64,000 nt of DNA from Halochromatium roseum. Lineage in GTDB: Bacteria > Pseudomonadota > Gammaproteobacteria > Chromatiales > Chromatiaceae. Positions 26,501 to 34,437 of the stretch are shown here, piece after piece. The first letter of the stretch is position 1. Every line of letters begins with the position of its first letter. The notes below the pieces were generated by a model. It searched no databases. It was given only the letters and a program-made list of their open reading frames with translations, and was not told where the DNA came from. The translations under genes were made by a program, and so were the position numbers. The DNA is taken from the NCBI RefSeq assembly GCF_016653315.1, contig NZ_NHSH01000042.1, forward strand, positions 95,294 to 159,293, written 5' to 3'.

Positions 26501-27036
26501 AGCAGCACGCCGAACGGCTGAGTGGTCGCGCAGGTGGCAATCGGCTCGCGGTCGCACTGGGAAAAATCGAACGAGGCCGCCGACAGCCGGACCTGTTGCT
26601 CGCCGTATTTGTCGCTGAGCAGCCGTTCGGCGGCTTGCGTGTCGTGGCTGCGCAGCTTGTGCAGCGGTTCGACGATGATCCAGAACTCCCCCGGGCGCTC
26701 TGAGGCGCGCATGGTGATCTGCACCTGCACCGGCTCCATCTCGAAATCGAACACGAACTCGAAGCTGGCGCAGAGGTCCCCGCTCAGCACGCCGCGCCGG
26801 AAGCGGCCATAGAATTCCGGTACCACGGTGCAGGGTGCGACATCGGTAAAAAAGTTGCGGCCGAGCACGGCCGGTGCCTCGCGCTGCGTGATGGCGCTTT
26901 GGGTGCGGCTGTAGAACAGGATGACGCCGGTCTCATCGACCCGGATGGTGCCGCACGGCAGCGCTTCAAGCTCGTCCTTGGTCAGGCTGTCGAGTTGCTT
27001 GGGGTCATACACATCAATGGCGTCGTCGAGACTCAT
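23560..27036 (-). CDS. ppd: PYP-bacteriophytochrome-GGDEF-EAL photoreceptor
   Basis: 1158 residues from the ATG at 27036; the start is chosen because residue numbers then match Halorhodospira PYP. PYP domain (1-125): GRNFFTDVAPCTVVPEFYG puts the coumarate-binding Cys at 69, with Tyr42, Thr50 and Arg52 kept but Gln at 46 in place of Glu. Phytochrome (about 140-690): bilin-attachment-type Cys161 in QCDREPI, GAF motif PATDIPRQAR (about 400), SPIHRNYLKRFG, and a PHY tongue with WGAEP and PNRTF. GGDEF near 815 is intact but lacks an RxxD inhibitory site. The EAL domain (about 920-1155) reads EVLSRW, with DDFGTGFSS, LKID and AEGIE kept. It should bind two chromophores and control c-di-GMP. A low-complexity Ala/Thr/Asp insert (about 245-285) splits the first phytochrome PAS. 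Known relatives are Ppr and Ppd of purple bacteria. Confidence 0.93.
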   Translation of the reverse strand: MSLDDAIDVYDPKQLDSLTKDELEALPCGTIRVDETGVILFYSRTQSAITQREAPAVLGRNFFTDVAPCTVVPEFYGRFRRGVLSGDLCASFEFVFDFEMEPVQVQITMRASERPGEFWIIVEPLHKLRSHDTQAAERLLSDKYGEQQVRLSAASFDFSQCDREPIATCATTQPFGVLLVLDPASLRIEACSANSAMYLGMEPDALLDQPLQHFLAADAVGLAAALGLKITEDPQRRATDSAVGDNTAADNATADKAAEESAAASSPAAQTAAHPAASEAESARLLAPSQFRLSWPGIELPLDVRVHYWRERILLELEPYGEMAMDRRMRGFDLAAFQRLLRNSEEAAPACQLAVESLRYLTGFERVVAYRFEPNQDGVVIAESILPGSWPSILGLRYPATDIPRQARALYAETPLRYAPSRDHAEVALLSRSLEPSRVDIGIAQLRAQSPIHRNYLKRFGVNGSMSLSLMDDQRLWGLIIFHNRAPHPVTPTVRKRLIELAGCLSGRLSLIEERSQNRAREQGIAKVNAIVGEINIEQPFPDNLVGKADMLRTLVGADLVQVYHHGRPLFIGQDCHLTAEQIEALLRFLRTRPSATWSTDCLSAEFEPAAAYPEQLAGVLVIYLDEQREHCLLFGRKRLHYTVDWGAEPGSLPFLDEARARPLGWPNRTFQTWREERTHHAPAWSATELATAKALKTLLQQVIVAHVAHFERLAQSLASQRDALQRSREEMRHRALHDSLTGLPNRAYFRDALLQQIERCWTDGRLFGVALLDIDHFKTINDTLGHDQGDLLLCAVAQRLGDSLPPTALIARLGGDEFALLLPQSDASEALRQAQGLIEQLRQRIDVDDGNFSITGSLGLTIGDQHADPSELLKQADLALYRAKEAGRNCARLFDSSLQTEALARLAIDRAVLGRSPALAIELMLQPQHPVCSRERGQRFEVLSRWRNKDGELIMPGDFIPAAERNGLIRAVTGVVVRQTLRLLKACLERGEEDVVMAVNISASDLEAQNFAHHLIQDLHTLDVPPEMLTIEITESMLLRMTPGVKAALERLARSGVGLALDDFGTGFSSMLYLRELPISELKIDRAFIKGIEQPHDRNLLAGMIAMAHSIGKTVVAEGIETQAQLEILRDLGCDWGQGYLWSKPVPPALAADFFKA

Positions 27037-27230
27037 GGGCTGAGTATATCGGCATCTTCTGGGGAGCGTCTCTGTGTCTATTGAACCCTGTGCGGACAAT
27101 GCTTGAAGAAGGCGCTCGGCCGCGCGTGCAGGCTCTGGCCAGCCAAGGCATGGGGCTGCTGATGTTGCGCTTGTCGGCTTTGCTGAGGTCAGCGCCGCCT
27201 TTTGTTCATCGCCTGGGCCGATCGCTTGTT

Positions 27231-27284
27231 GATCAGGCTACGGCGATCAGGCTACGGCGATCAGGCTACGGCGATCAGGCTAGG
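27231..27284 (+). repeat. 14-bp tandem repeat, 4 copies
   Basis: GATCAGGCTACGGC repeated at 27231, 27245 and 27259, with a fourth partial unit at 27273. The last unit contains the stop codon of the LOV kinase gene (27280-27282). The rest of 27037-27230, before ppd, shows no gene and no promoter I can assign. Confidence 0.9.
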
Positions 27285-30200
27285 CCAGGGGCAACAGGAA
27301 TTGCATCTGGGTACCACGACCCAGGCTCGAGTGAACCGTCAGGCCGGCGCCGGAGCGCAAGACGAACTCGCGCACCATGAAGAGGCCGAGGCCGTGACCA
27401 CGTTGTTGCGTCTTGGTCGAGAACAGGGGTTCGAACATGCGCTGAACTACCGGCTCGGGGATGCCGCTCCCGGTATCGCTGACCTGAATGATGGCATAGT
27501 CGCCGGCGCTGAGCTCGCCCACCATCAGCGTCGGATAGCCCGGCCAATGTTTGCGCTGAGCAGTGATGCTGAGCTCGCCGCCTTCGGGCATGGCGTCGCG
27601 GCCATTCAGGGCGAGGTTGAGCAAGGCCGCTTGCAGAAAGCCGGCACTGGTCTTGGCGCTCAGCCCCGGCTCGATCTCAAGCTGCCAATGCACTGATTCA
27701 GGCAGCATCATGCGCAGAATATCCGAGAGCTCTGTGAGTGGCGGCTCGAGCGGAGTCGGGCGCAGCGGTACACCACCGGCTCGGCTCAAGGCCAGCATGC
27801 CCGAGGTGATGACCTTGGCCTGGCCGAGGACGCTGGTCATCTCGTCGATGACCTGATGGCTTTCGTCGTCCGCCGGTTTGGAGCTGACGAAACCGCGCAG
27901 AAAGTAGAGATTGGCGTCGAGTACGGCGAGCACATTGTTGAAATCATGGGCAACGCCACTGGCGAGATGACCAATGGTCTCGCGTTCTTTGGCATTGACG
28001 AGATCCTGAGCGAGCTGGGCTTCGTGCTGAATGGTGGCGATGCGCTGACTGATGAAGCGCAACAGCTCGCGCTCCGCGCTGCTGAGATGAGTGCGCGGTC
28101 TGGCGCTCCAGAGTTGGGTCAAGAGCCATCTCGGTGGCGAGCTGTCGTTCGGCCAACGGGAGGCGAGCAGAATCAGGCTGCGATAGCCTTGAGCGCGAAT
28201 CGGTTTTGGCACCAAATCGCCGCCGATCAGCTGTGGCTGATCGGAGCACTGATCAGGATCGGCAAACAGTGTCTCAGTGACGGCACGCGCGGCGAGCCCC
28301 GAGGGTTCGGCGGCGTCGGTCGGGAGGCGGATCAAGCGGTGATAGGGCTTGTTCGGCCGGCGCCAACCGGTTTCCGAGATCGCCATGTCCAGCGCCTCGT
28401 TGGCAATCTCGAGCAGCGCCGCGACCTCATCAATGGGCTCGAGTCCACGGTTGCTGAGGTCGACCAGGCGCTCGAGATTGTCGGCATAGTGTTGCAGGGC
28501 CTGCTCGGCCTTGCGTCGCTGGCGCTCGGCCTGCTGCACATCGGTGACATCGAGCGTGCTGCCGCGATAGCCGCGCGGGCTGCCATCGGCGCCAAGGATC
28601 GGCTGACCATCGACGCTGGTCCAGAGTCGCTGGCCATCGGCCTTGAGTAGCGGGCACAGCAGCGCGCTCCAGGGCTGGGACTGCTGCATCAGCGCGAAAG
28701 CCTCCGCCTTGAGTGCCGCGCGATCGGACTCAGGGATGAGATCGTAGAAGGCCTTGTGACCGATCAGCGTTTCAGGCGCATAGCCGAGCAGGGTCTTGGC
28801 GACCGGGTTGACATAGGTGTAGATGCCGTCGCTGTCGATCTCCCAGGTCATCATCCGGCTCTGCAGTGCCAGGGCATCGTAGCGCTCGGTGCTGCTGCGC
28901 AGATCGGCGAGGACGCGTTCACGTTGCAGGGCGCCAACCAAGGCGCCGGCCAGACCGCTGAGCAAATGCAAATCAGATCTTGCCCAGTCGCGCTGTTGAC
29001 GCACGGCATCCAGACCGACGAAGCCCATCAAGCCTTGCTTGTCTATGAGCGGCACCAGCAGCAACGATTGGATCTGCTGCCGCTCGAGGTCTTTGCGCAG
29101 CAGAGCCCAGTCTTCGCCAAGGTCGGCGACACGCGCAATGACAACGGCTTCCGCTTCAGTGAGCAGGCTCAGCATCGGGCCTAATTCGCTGGTGCGGATT
29201 CCTTGCAGGCTGTCGATACTGGCAGTGACGCCAGGTGCGACCCATTCGTCGGTGTTGCTGAAGGAGTCGCCGCCGCTATCGGCCAGGAATAGATAGGCGC
29301 GATCCGCGTTGGTCAGCTGCCCAATCTTTGCCAGCGTTTGTTGGAGCAGCTCGCCAGACGCGAGCGTTGTGGGGCCGACAAAGGCCGTGGTGAGGGCGAC
29401 GAGCTCGCGCTCGAGCCGTTCGCGTGCGATCAGCTCGAGCTCGGCCTGCTTGCGTTCGCTGATCTCGAGATGGATACCAATCATGCGCACCGGCTGGCCA
29501 TCCGGGCCGCGCTCGACGATGCGGCCGGTGCTCTGAATCCAGACCCAATGGCCGGCTTTGTGCTGCATCCGGAACTCGCACTCGTAGAGCACTGTGTCGC
29601 CGTCGAGATGGGCCTTCAGGTGCTGTTCGACCTTTGGTTGATCCTCAGGATGGAGTCGTTCTTTCCAAGTGGTCCGGTTGATTGGCTGCAGCTCAGTCAG
29701 GCTATAGCCGAGTATCTCGGCCCAGCGATCGTTGCAGCGGACCTCTTCGCTCGGCAAGCGCCAGTCCCAGGTGGCGACACGGGCGCCTTCGATGATCTGC
29801 TCGAGGCGCTGGCGCTGCTCCCGGAGCGCTTTCTCGACCGCCTTGCGGTCGGTGATCTCGGCGGCGACGCCGACGACGCGACAGGGCTGGCCGGTGGCAT
29901 CGCGGACCAGGAAGCGACGGTCCGCGATCCATTTGAGCTCGCCAGCCGGGGTCAGAATCCGGTATTCGACGGTATCGAGATGGCCGGTTCTCACCAGCTC
30001 CTCGCGACTTAGGAGCACCTGTTCACGATCAGCGGGATGGATACTCTCGCGCCAGACATGACGATCTGCGCAGACGGCGGCGATCGGCCGCTCCCAGATG
30101 GTTTCGAAGGCACGACTGACATAGGTCAGCCGATTCTGTTCGAGCTCATAGACCCAGAACACCTCTTCGATGGTCTCGGTCAGCTCCAGCAGCCGCGCCT

Positions 30201-31953
30201 CATTGGCGCTGAGTCGCTCGAGCGCTTGGCGGCGTTGCGTGTCGTCGCGCTGCACCCCGATGTAATGGGTGATCTTGCCTTCAGCATCGATCACTGGGGT
30301 CAGGTTGACGGTGTTCCAGAACAGGCTGCCGTCCTTGCGATAGTTGCGCAGTGTGGTTCGGCAGGGCTTGCCTTCGGCGAGCGCAGCGCGTAGCGCCTGG
30401 CGTCCGGGTTGATCGCGATCACTGCCCTGCAGGATCCGACAGTCTTGGCCGAGCATCTCCTCGGACGTATAACCGGTGAGGCTCTCGAAGCCCTTGCTGA
30501 CGAAACGCACCGGATGGTTACCATCGCCGGTGCGCTCGGCGATGACGATGCCGGTCTCGGCTTGAGAGAGCGCATCGAGCATAAACTGATGCTCGCGGCG
30601 CAGTGCACGTTGCTCGCGCTCCTGATCTCGCTCCGCGACCAAGCGCTGGAAGCTGGCTTGGAGGCGTTCGCCAATCACGGTCAGGGCACGCGCGGCCAAG
30701 ACCTGCTCCTTGATCCGGCTTGGTGGCAACGCTGGCATTGGGGCGCCGGAGTCGATGAGCGCGGGGAGTGATTCCGCCGCAGCGATTAGGTCTTGTAGCG
30801 GCTTTGCCAGGCGCTGGCTCAGCCAAGCGGCGGCGATGAGAGCAATCGCCGCCCAAACCGTCAGCATCACTAACCAGAGCCGCAGCCACGCATGCACCTT
30901 GTCGATCAAGGGCGCGCTGCTGAGTTCGATACGGAGTCCGCTGATACCCTCGAGAGCCGGTAACGACAGGCTGAAACGGTAACGCACCTGTTGCCAATTG
31001 CTGAGGTTGATGGGTGGCTCACCGGTGGCGTTGATCAACTGCAGACCGTCGCGTTGAGCGAAGGGCTGTGCCAAGTCATGAACCTCAGACACGACCAACG
31101 GCAGGCTGTGAATCGATGGCTCCGCGGCCCGCGGTAGCTGCTGGGCGAGTCGGGCTTGGAGCCGCTCAGTGGCTTGAGCCAGCGCGCTTTGGGCTGGAGA
31201 CTGGGCCGCTGTTGCGATCAGCATCTCTTCTGCCGCGGCGCCAAACAGTTGCAGCTGCTGGGTGAGTTCGGACTCGAGCCGGTATTGGAGATCGCGGGTG
31301 CCGATCAAGATCAGGGTTGCCGCCGGCAGCAGCGTGCAGGCGTTGATCAGCGCAAACAAGAGATCGCGATGGGAGATGCTGGCTGGACGCCTCGGCACCA
31401 CGGCAACCAGGATCAGCACCAGTTCGGCGAGCACCGCATTGATGATGTCATTGACGATATGCGTCATTAAGTACAACAGCGCGGTATCGATGCTGAGTTC
31501 GCGCCCGATCAACGTGCAAGCAAGGGTCAGTGGTGTGCCGAGCAGCAGCCAGAAGAGTCCGATCAACAGGGGCAGGGCAGGCCGCTCGCGCCCGGCTCGC
31601 CGGGCCCAGGCGAGGGACGCGGACAGGAAAACAACCTGAACTCCGGTCAGCACAAAAACAAACGGATGGCCGCACTGTATTGAAGTCACGCTGGCCAGGG
31701 CGACGGCCGTGATCAACGCCGCCGGCAGGCCAAGCCAGACGAGGGCCAAAAGCAGAGGGACGAGCCCGAATGTGAAGTGCAGGCCGTAAAAAAAGGGCAG
31801 GTAAAGCAGGCTACCCGCTGCCGCGCTGGCGGCTAAGACCAGCAGCAAGCTGAGTGACTGCACGCCTTGATGCAGAGACGACGGTTGTTTGTGTTCGCTG
31901 GATGTCTGATCCCGGAACCATCGAGCCATCAGCGCGGCCCCTTGAGACGGCAT
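27280..31953 (-). CDS. Membrane LOV-PAS-GAF sensor histidine kinase (first)
   Basis: 1557 residues from the ATG at 31953 (a TTG at 32016 would extend it). Order: about seven membrane helices (20-210), a periplasmic-type segment, another helix and a HAMP-like stretch (about 365-450). A LOV domain follows (about 455-575) with GQDCRILQGSDRDQPG, LRNYRKDGSLFWN and HYIGVQRDDT. Then come PAS, PAS, GAF, PAS and a second GAF-like region. The kinase has GVAHDFNNVLAVL (phospho-His near 1336) and an HATPase with NLALNGRDAM, DTGSGIPEP and GHGLGLFMV. There is no receiver domain. The LOV photoactive Cys is present; the usual Asn before it is Asp and the usual Phe is Ile. Predicted partner regulators are encoded beside it. 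Confidence 0.88.
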   Translation of the reverse strand: MPSQGAALMARWFRDQTSSEHKQPSSLHQGVQSLSLLLVLAASAAAGSLLYLPFFYGLHFTFGLVPLLLALVWLGLPAALITAVALASVTSIQCGHPFVFVLTGVQVVFLSASLAWARRAGRERPALPLLIGLFWLLLGTPLTLACTLIGRELSIDTALLYLMTHIVNDIINAVLAELVLILVAVVPRRPASISHRDLLFALINACTLLPAATLILIGTRDLQYRLESELTQQLQLFGAAAEEMLIATAAQSPAQSALAQATERLQARLAQQLPRAAEPSIHSLPLVVSEVHDLAQPFAQRDGLQLINATGEPPINLSNWQQVRYRFSLSLPALEGISGLRIELSSAPLIDKVHAWLRLWLVMLTVWAAIALIAAAWLSQRLAKPLQDLIAAAESLPALIDSGAPMPALPPSRIKEQVLAARALTVIGERLQASFQRLVAERDQEREQRALRREHQFMLDALSQAETGIVIAERTGDGNHPVRFVSKGFESLTGYTSEEMLGQDCRILQGSDRDQPGRQALRAALAEGKPCRTTLRNYRKDGSLFWNTVNLTPVIDAEGKITHYIGVQRDDTQRRQALERLSANEARLLELTETIEEVFWVYELEQNRLTYVSRAFETIWERPIAAVCADRHVWRESIHPADREQVLLSREELVRTGHLDTVEYRILTPAGELKWIADRRFLVRDATGQPCRVVGVAAEITDRKAVEKALREQRQRLEQIIEGARVATWDWRLPSEEVRCNDRWAEILGYSLTELQPINRTTWKERLHPEDQPKVEQHLKAHLDGDTVLYECEFRMQHKAGHWVWIQSTGRIVERGPDGQPVRMIGIHLEISERKQAELELIARERLERELVALTTAFVGPTTLASGELLQQTLAKIGQLTNADRAYLFLADSGGDSFSNTDEWVAPGVTASIDSLQGIRTSELGPMLSLLTEAEAVVIARVADLGEDWALLRKDLERQQIQSLLLVPLIDKQGLMGFVGLDAVRQQRDWARSDLHLLSGLAGALVGALQRERVLADLRSSTERYDALALQSRMMTWEIDSDGIYTYVNPVAKTLLGYAPETLIGHKAFYDLIPESDRAALKAEAFALMQQSQPWSALLCPLLKADGQRLWTSVDGQPILGADGSPRGYRGSTLDVTDVQQAERQRRKAEQALQHYADNLERLVDLSNRGLEPIDEVAALLEIANEALDMAISETGWRRPNKPYHRLIRLPTDAAEPSGLAARAVTETLFADPDQCSDQPQLIGGDLVPKPIRAQGYRSLILLASRWPNDSSPPRWLLTQLWSARPRTHLSSAERELLRFISQRIATIQHEAQLAQDLVNAKERETIGHLASGVAHDFNNVLAVLDANLYFLRGFVSSKPADDESHQVIDEMTSVLGQAKVITSGMLALSRAGGVPLRPTPLEPPLTELSDILRMMLPESVHWQLEIEPGLSAKTSAGFLQAALLNLALNGRDAMPEGGELSITAQRKHWPGYPTLMVGELSAGDYAIIQVSDTGSGIPEPVVQRMFEPLFSTKTQQRGHGLGLFMVREFVLRSGAGLTVHSSLGRGTQMQFLLPLA

Positions 31954-32131
31954 TGCTTGTCGGCGGATCGGCAAAGCCGTTGGGCCAAGAGAGAGTCGGC
32001 CCACATGCGCGCACAACCTAGCAACAATATGCGCCTAGTATCACCGAAAGTCCGGGGGCGGTGAAACCTTGCTGGATCGATGGATGGCTATTTTGAGAAA
32101 CGGCCTCGGCAGGGTGGAGGCCGTTGTTGTG

Positions 32132-33370
32132 TTAGTGACTATCGGGCTGCAGCGAGGCGCGCCTGTGCGGACCCCTGTTGTGGCTGGACAAACCTGTGAG
32201 TGGGTTTGAGCCCAGGCATGAGCCCAGGTGCTTGCCGCACAGGGTGTTCGAGCCTCGGCTGTCTGAGCGCTCGCTGCTGAGCGCTCGCTGCTGACCGAGA
32301 GCGATGCTGTTGCTCATCAACCGTTGCGGTACCTGTTCCAGCGCGGCGACCTCGCTCGCGGCGCCTTGCAGAATGGCTTCACGCGGCATGCCAAAGATGA
32401 CCGAGCTGGCTTCATCCTGAGCGATCGTCAGTGCACCGGCCTCGCGCATCGCCAGCAGGCCGGCAGCGCCATCCTTGCCCATGCCGGTCAAGAGGGCGGC
32501 CCGAGCACGCTTGCCGACCTGTTCAGCAGCGGAATAAAACAGCACGTCGACTGAGGGTCGATGGCGGTTCACTTCCGGGCCCGCATCGAGGCGCGTGAAG
32601 TATCGGTTGCCACGGCGCTCGACCTTGAGGTGCTGATCACCCGGGGCGATGTACGCATGTCCCCACAGCAAGGGCTCGCCATCCTCGGCCTCTTTCACCG
32701 AGAGCAGACTGGTGCGGTTAAGCCGTTCGGCAAAAGAACGCGTGAACCCGGCCGGCATGTGCTGCACGATCAATACCGGTGGGCTGCTGGCTGGCAGTTG
32801 CTCGAGCACGCTGCGAATCGCCTCGGTGCCGCCGGTGGAGGCGCCGATAAAGAGTAGCTCGTCGCTCGCTGTCTGACCGGCCGCGTTTGCAGGGATCGGA
32901 TGGGGCAATCGAATCGGGGCTGACATCGGGCGGGGTTTGGGCAGCAGGGCGTGCGAGCGCGCGGCGGCCCGGATCTTGGCGATGATCCCCGTGCGCTCGG
33001 CCTCAAGGCCCTGACGAATGCCGATCTGCGGCTTGGCGACCACATCCCGCGCGCCGAGCGCTAGGGCGCGTCGGGTTTCCTCGGAACCGGGCTGGGTGCG
33101 CGAGGAGATCATCAGCACGGGCATCGGGCGCAGACGCATCAGGCGCTCGAGGAAGTCGAGGCCGTCCATGCGCGGCATCTTGATATCGAGGGTCAGCACA
33201 TCCGGGTTGTGGATCTTGATCAATTCGCGTGCCTCGAGTGGGTCAGAGGCGACGGCAATCACTTGCATATCCGGTTCAGCGTTGATGATCTCGCAGAGCA
33301 GCTCGCGGACGCTGGCCGAGTCATCGATGCAAAGCACTTTGATCTTCTGGGTATTCAGCATAATGATCAT
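32132..33370 (-). CDS. cheB: CheB methylesterase, stand-alone copy
   Basis: 412 residues. The receiver domain (1-125) has [13 protein letters not shown] and the phospho-Asp in [15 protein letters not shown]. The esterase domain has the catalytic Ser in [12 protein letters not shown], His in [10 protein letters not shown] and Asp in [11 protein letters not shown]. CheB removes methyl groups from receptors or deamidates them. A C-terminal extension of about 45 residues (after [13 protein letters not shown]) is Ser/Gly/His rich, partly coded by a doubled 14-bp unit near 32270-32297, and is absent from typical CheB. It lies between the first LOV kinase and a response regulator, 9 kb from the chemotaxis operon that has its own CheB. 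Confidence 0.93.
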   Translation of the reverse strand: MIIMLNTQKIKVLCIDDSASVRELLCEIINAEPDMQVIAVASDPLEARELIKIHNPDVLTLDIKMPRMDGLDFLERLMRLRPMPVLMISSRTQPGSEETRRALALGARDVVAKPQIGIRQGLEAERTGIIAKIRAAARSHALLPKPRPMSAPIRLPHPIPANAAGQTASDELLFIGASTGGTEAIRSVLEQLPASSPPVLIVQHMPAGFTRSFAERLNRTSLLSVKEAEDGEPLLWGHAYIAPGDQHLKVERRGNRYFTRLDAGPEVNRHRPSVDVLFYSAAEQVGKRARAALLTGMGKDGAAGLLAMREAGALTIAQDEASSVIFGMPREAILQGAASEVAALEQVPQRLMSNSIALGQQRALSSERSDSRGSNTLCGKHLGSCLGSNPLTGLSSHNRGPHRRASLQPDSH

Positions 33371-33602
33371 CCAAAATGAGCTGTTTCTGCCTGTAGCGGC
33401 GGAGTTCTTGCGCCGCCTGCAGCATGCAGCGGGGAGGCTTGCTCCCGCGGACTTGCCGTTGATGAAGATGCTAGAACAATCCGGGCATGGGTTTGGTAAA
33501 GAGTTGTTAAGTTGCTCGGAGGTGGTGAGCGGGCTGAGAGGGTTGGCTGTCGTGATGACAGCGGCCGAGTCCGTTCGTCGAGGAGGGTTTAGTCGAGGGG
33601 CT
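33371..33602. other. Intergenic region upstream of stand-alone cheB
   Basis: With the following tandem array this makes a 309-bp gap between cheB and the OmpR-type regulator gene. It holds no open frame with coding character. I see no clear promoter or terminator. Confidence 0.5.
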
Positions 33603-33680
33603 CGATCGAGGATATCGATCGAGGATATCGATCGAGGATATCGGTCGAGGATATCGATCGGGGATATCGATCGAGGATGT
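33603..33680 (+). repeat. 13-bp tandem repeat, 6 copies
   Basis: Six consecutive units of CGATCGAGGATAT (fourth, fifth and sixth with one change each), starting at 33603, 33616, 33629, 33642, 33655 and 33668. The array stops exactly at the stop codon of the OmpR-type regulator. Each unit joint contains ATATCGAT, which is nearly self-complementary. Confidence 0.95.
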
Positions 33681-34405
33681 CAGCTGAGGTCTTCTTGGCT
33701 CGGGAGGCCGTTCTTGTCTTCGAGCCGCAAGCGGTAGCCAAAGCCGCGTACCGGGCCAATGACCAGCTCATCGACACCTGCTTCGCGGAGCTTGCGGCGG
33801 ATATTGCCGACATGGACATCAATGCTGCGATCGCCAGGGTCTTGTGGGCCGCGGTTGCTGAGCCGTTCGCGACTCACGGCGCGGTTATGCTGTCGAAGCA
33901 AGATCCCCAAGATGCGAGCCTCGGTTCCGGTCAAGGCCATGACTGGGGTTGTTAGGCCCTCGCGGCTCAAGGATTGGTTGGTCGTATCCAGGCGAAACGG
34001 GCCCAGCTCGATCACCCCCGCAGGCGTCTGCTCGAGCGCGCGCCGACGTAAGACAGCACGAATCCGGGCGAGCAGCTCATCGGTCGCAAAGGGTTTGACG
34101 ATGTAGTCGTCAGCGCCGGCGTCCAGACCTTCGATGCGGTCTTCCAGCTCCATGCGTCCGGTGATGATGATGACCGCGACCGAGGTGGTCGTGACCAGCT
34201 CGCGCGCGATGTCGATGCCATCCTCGTTGCCGAGATTGAGATCGAGCAAGACCAGATCGGCTTTGGTTTTGCGGTAGGCCAGGCGCAGCGATTGGCTGCT
34301 GTCGCTGAGGATGACCTGGTAACCGGCCTTGATCAGGTTACGCTGGAGTGCGGAGCCCATGCGGTGATCGTCTTCGACGACGATAATGCTGGCCTTTTCG
34401 CCCAT
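33680..34405 (-). CDS. OmpR/PhoB-type response regulator
   Basis: 241 residues. The receiver domain has IVVEDDHRMGSAL, the phospho-Asp in LVLLDLNLGNEDGID, the switch Thr in IIITGRME and Lys in YIVKPF. A winged-helix DNA-binding domain follows (ALTGTEARILGILL, RSIDVHVGNIRRKLREAGVDELVIGPVRGFGYRL). It is a phosphorylation-controlled transcription factor, probably cotranscribed with the REC-EAL gene 32 bp upstream. Flanked by two LOV kinases, either could be its kinase; this is inference from position. Its 3' end abuts the 13-bp tandem array. Confidence 0.94.
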   Translation of the reverse strand: MGEKASIIVVEDDHRMGSALQRNLIKAGYQVILSDSSQSLRLAYRKTKADLVLLDLNLGNEDGIDIARELVTTTSVAVIIITGRMELEDRIEGLDAGADDYIVKPFATDELLARIRAVLRRRALEQTPAGVIELGPFRLDTTNQSLSREGLTTPVMALTGTEARILGILLRQHNRAVSRERLSNRGPQDPGDRSIDVHVGNIRRKLREAGVDELVIGPVRGFGYRLRLEDKNGLPSQEDLS

Positions 34406-34437
34406 AGTGGTAACGCTTTTAAGCAGACCAATCGGTA

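Noticed and set aside
27037..27099. N-terminal extension of ppd from a TTG
   Set aside because: The ATG at 27036 gives a PYP domain with residue numbers identical to the reference protein; the extra 21 residues have no counterpart.
33603..33680. CRISPR-like array
   Set aside because: The 13-bp units abut each other without spacers, and no cas genes are in the window.
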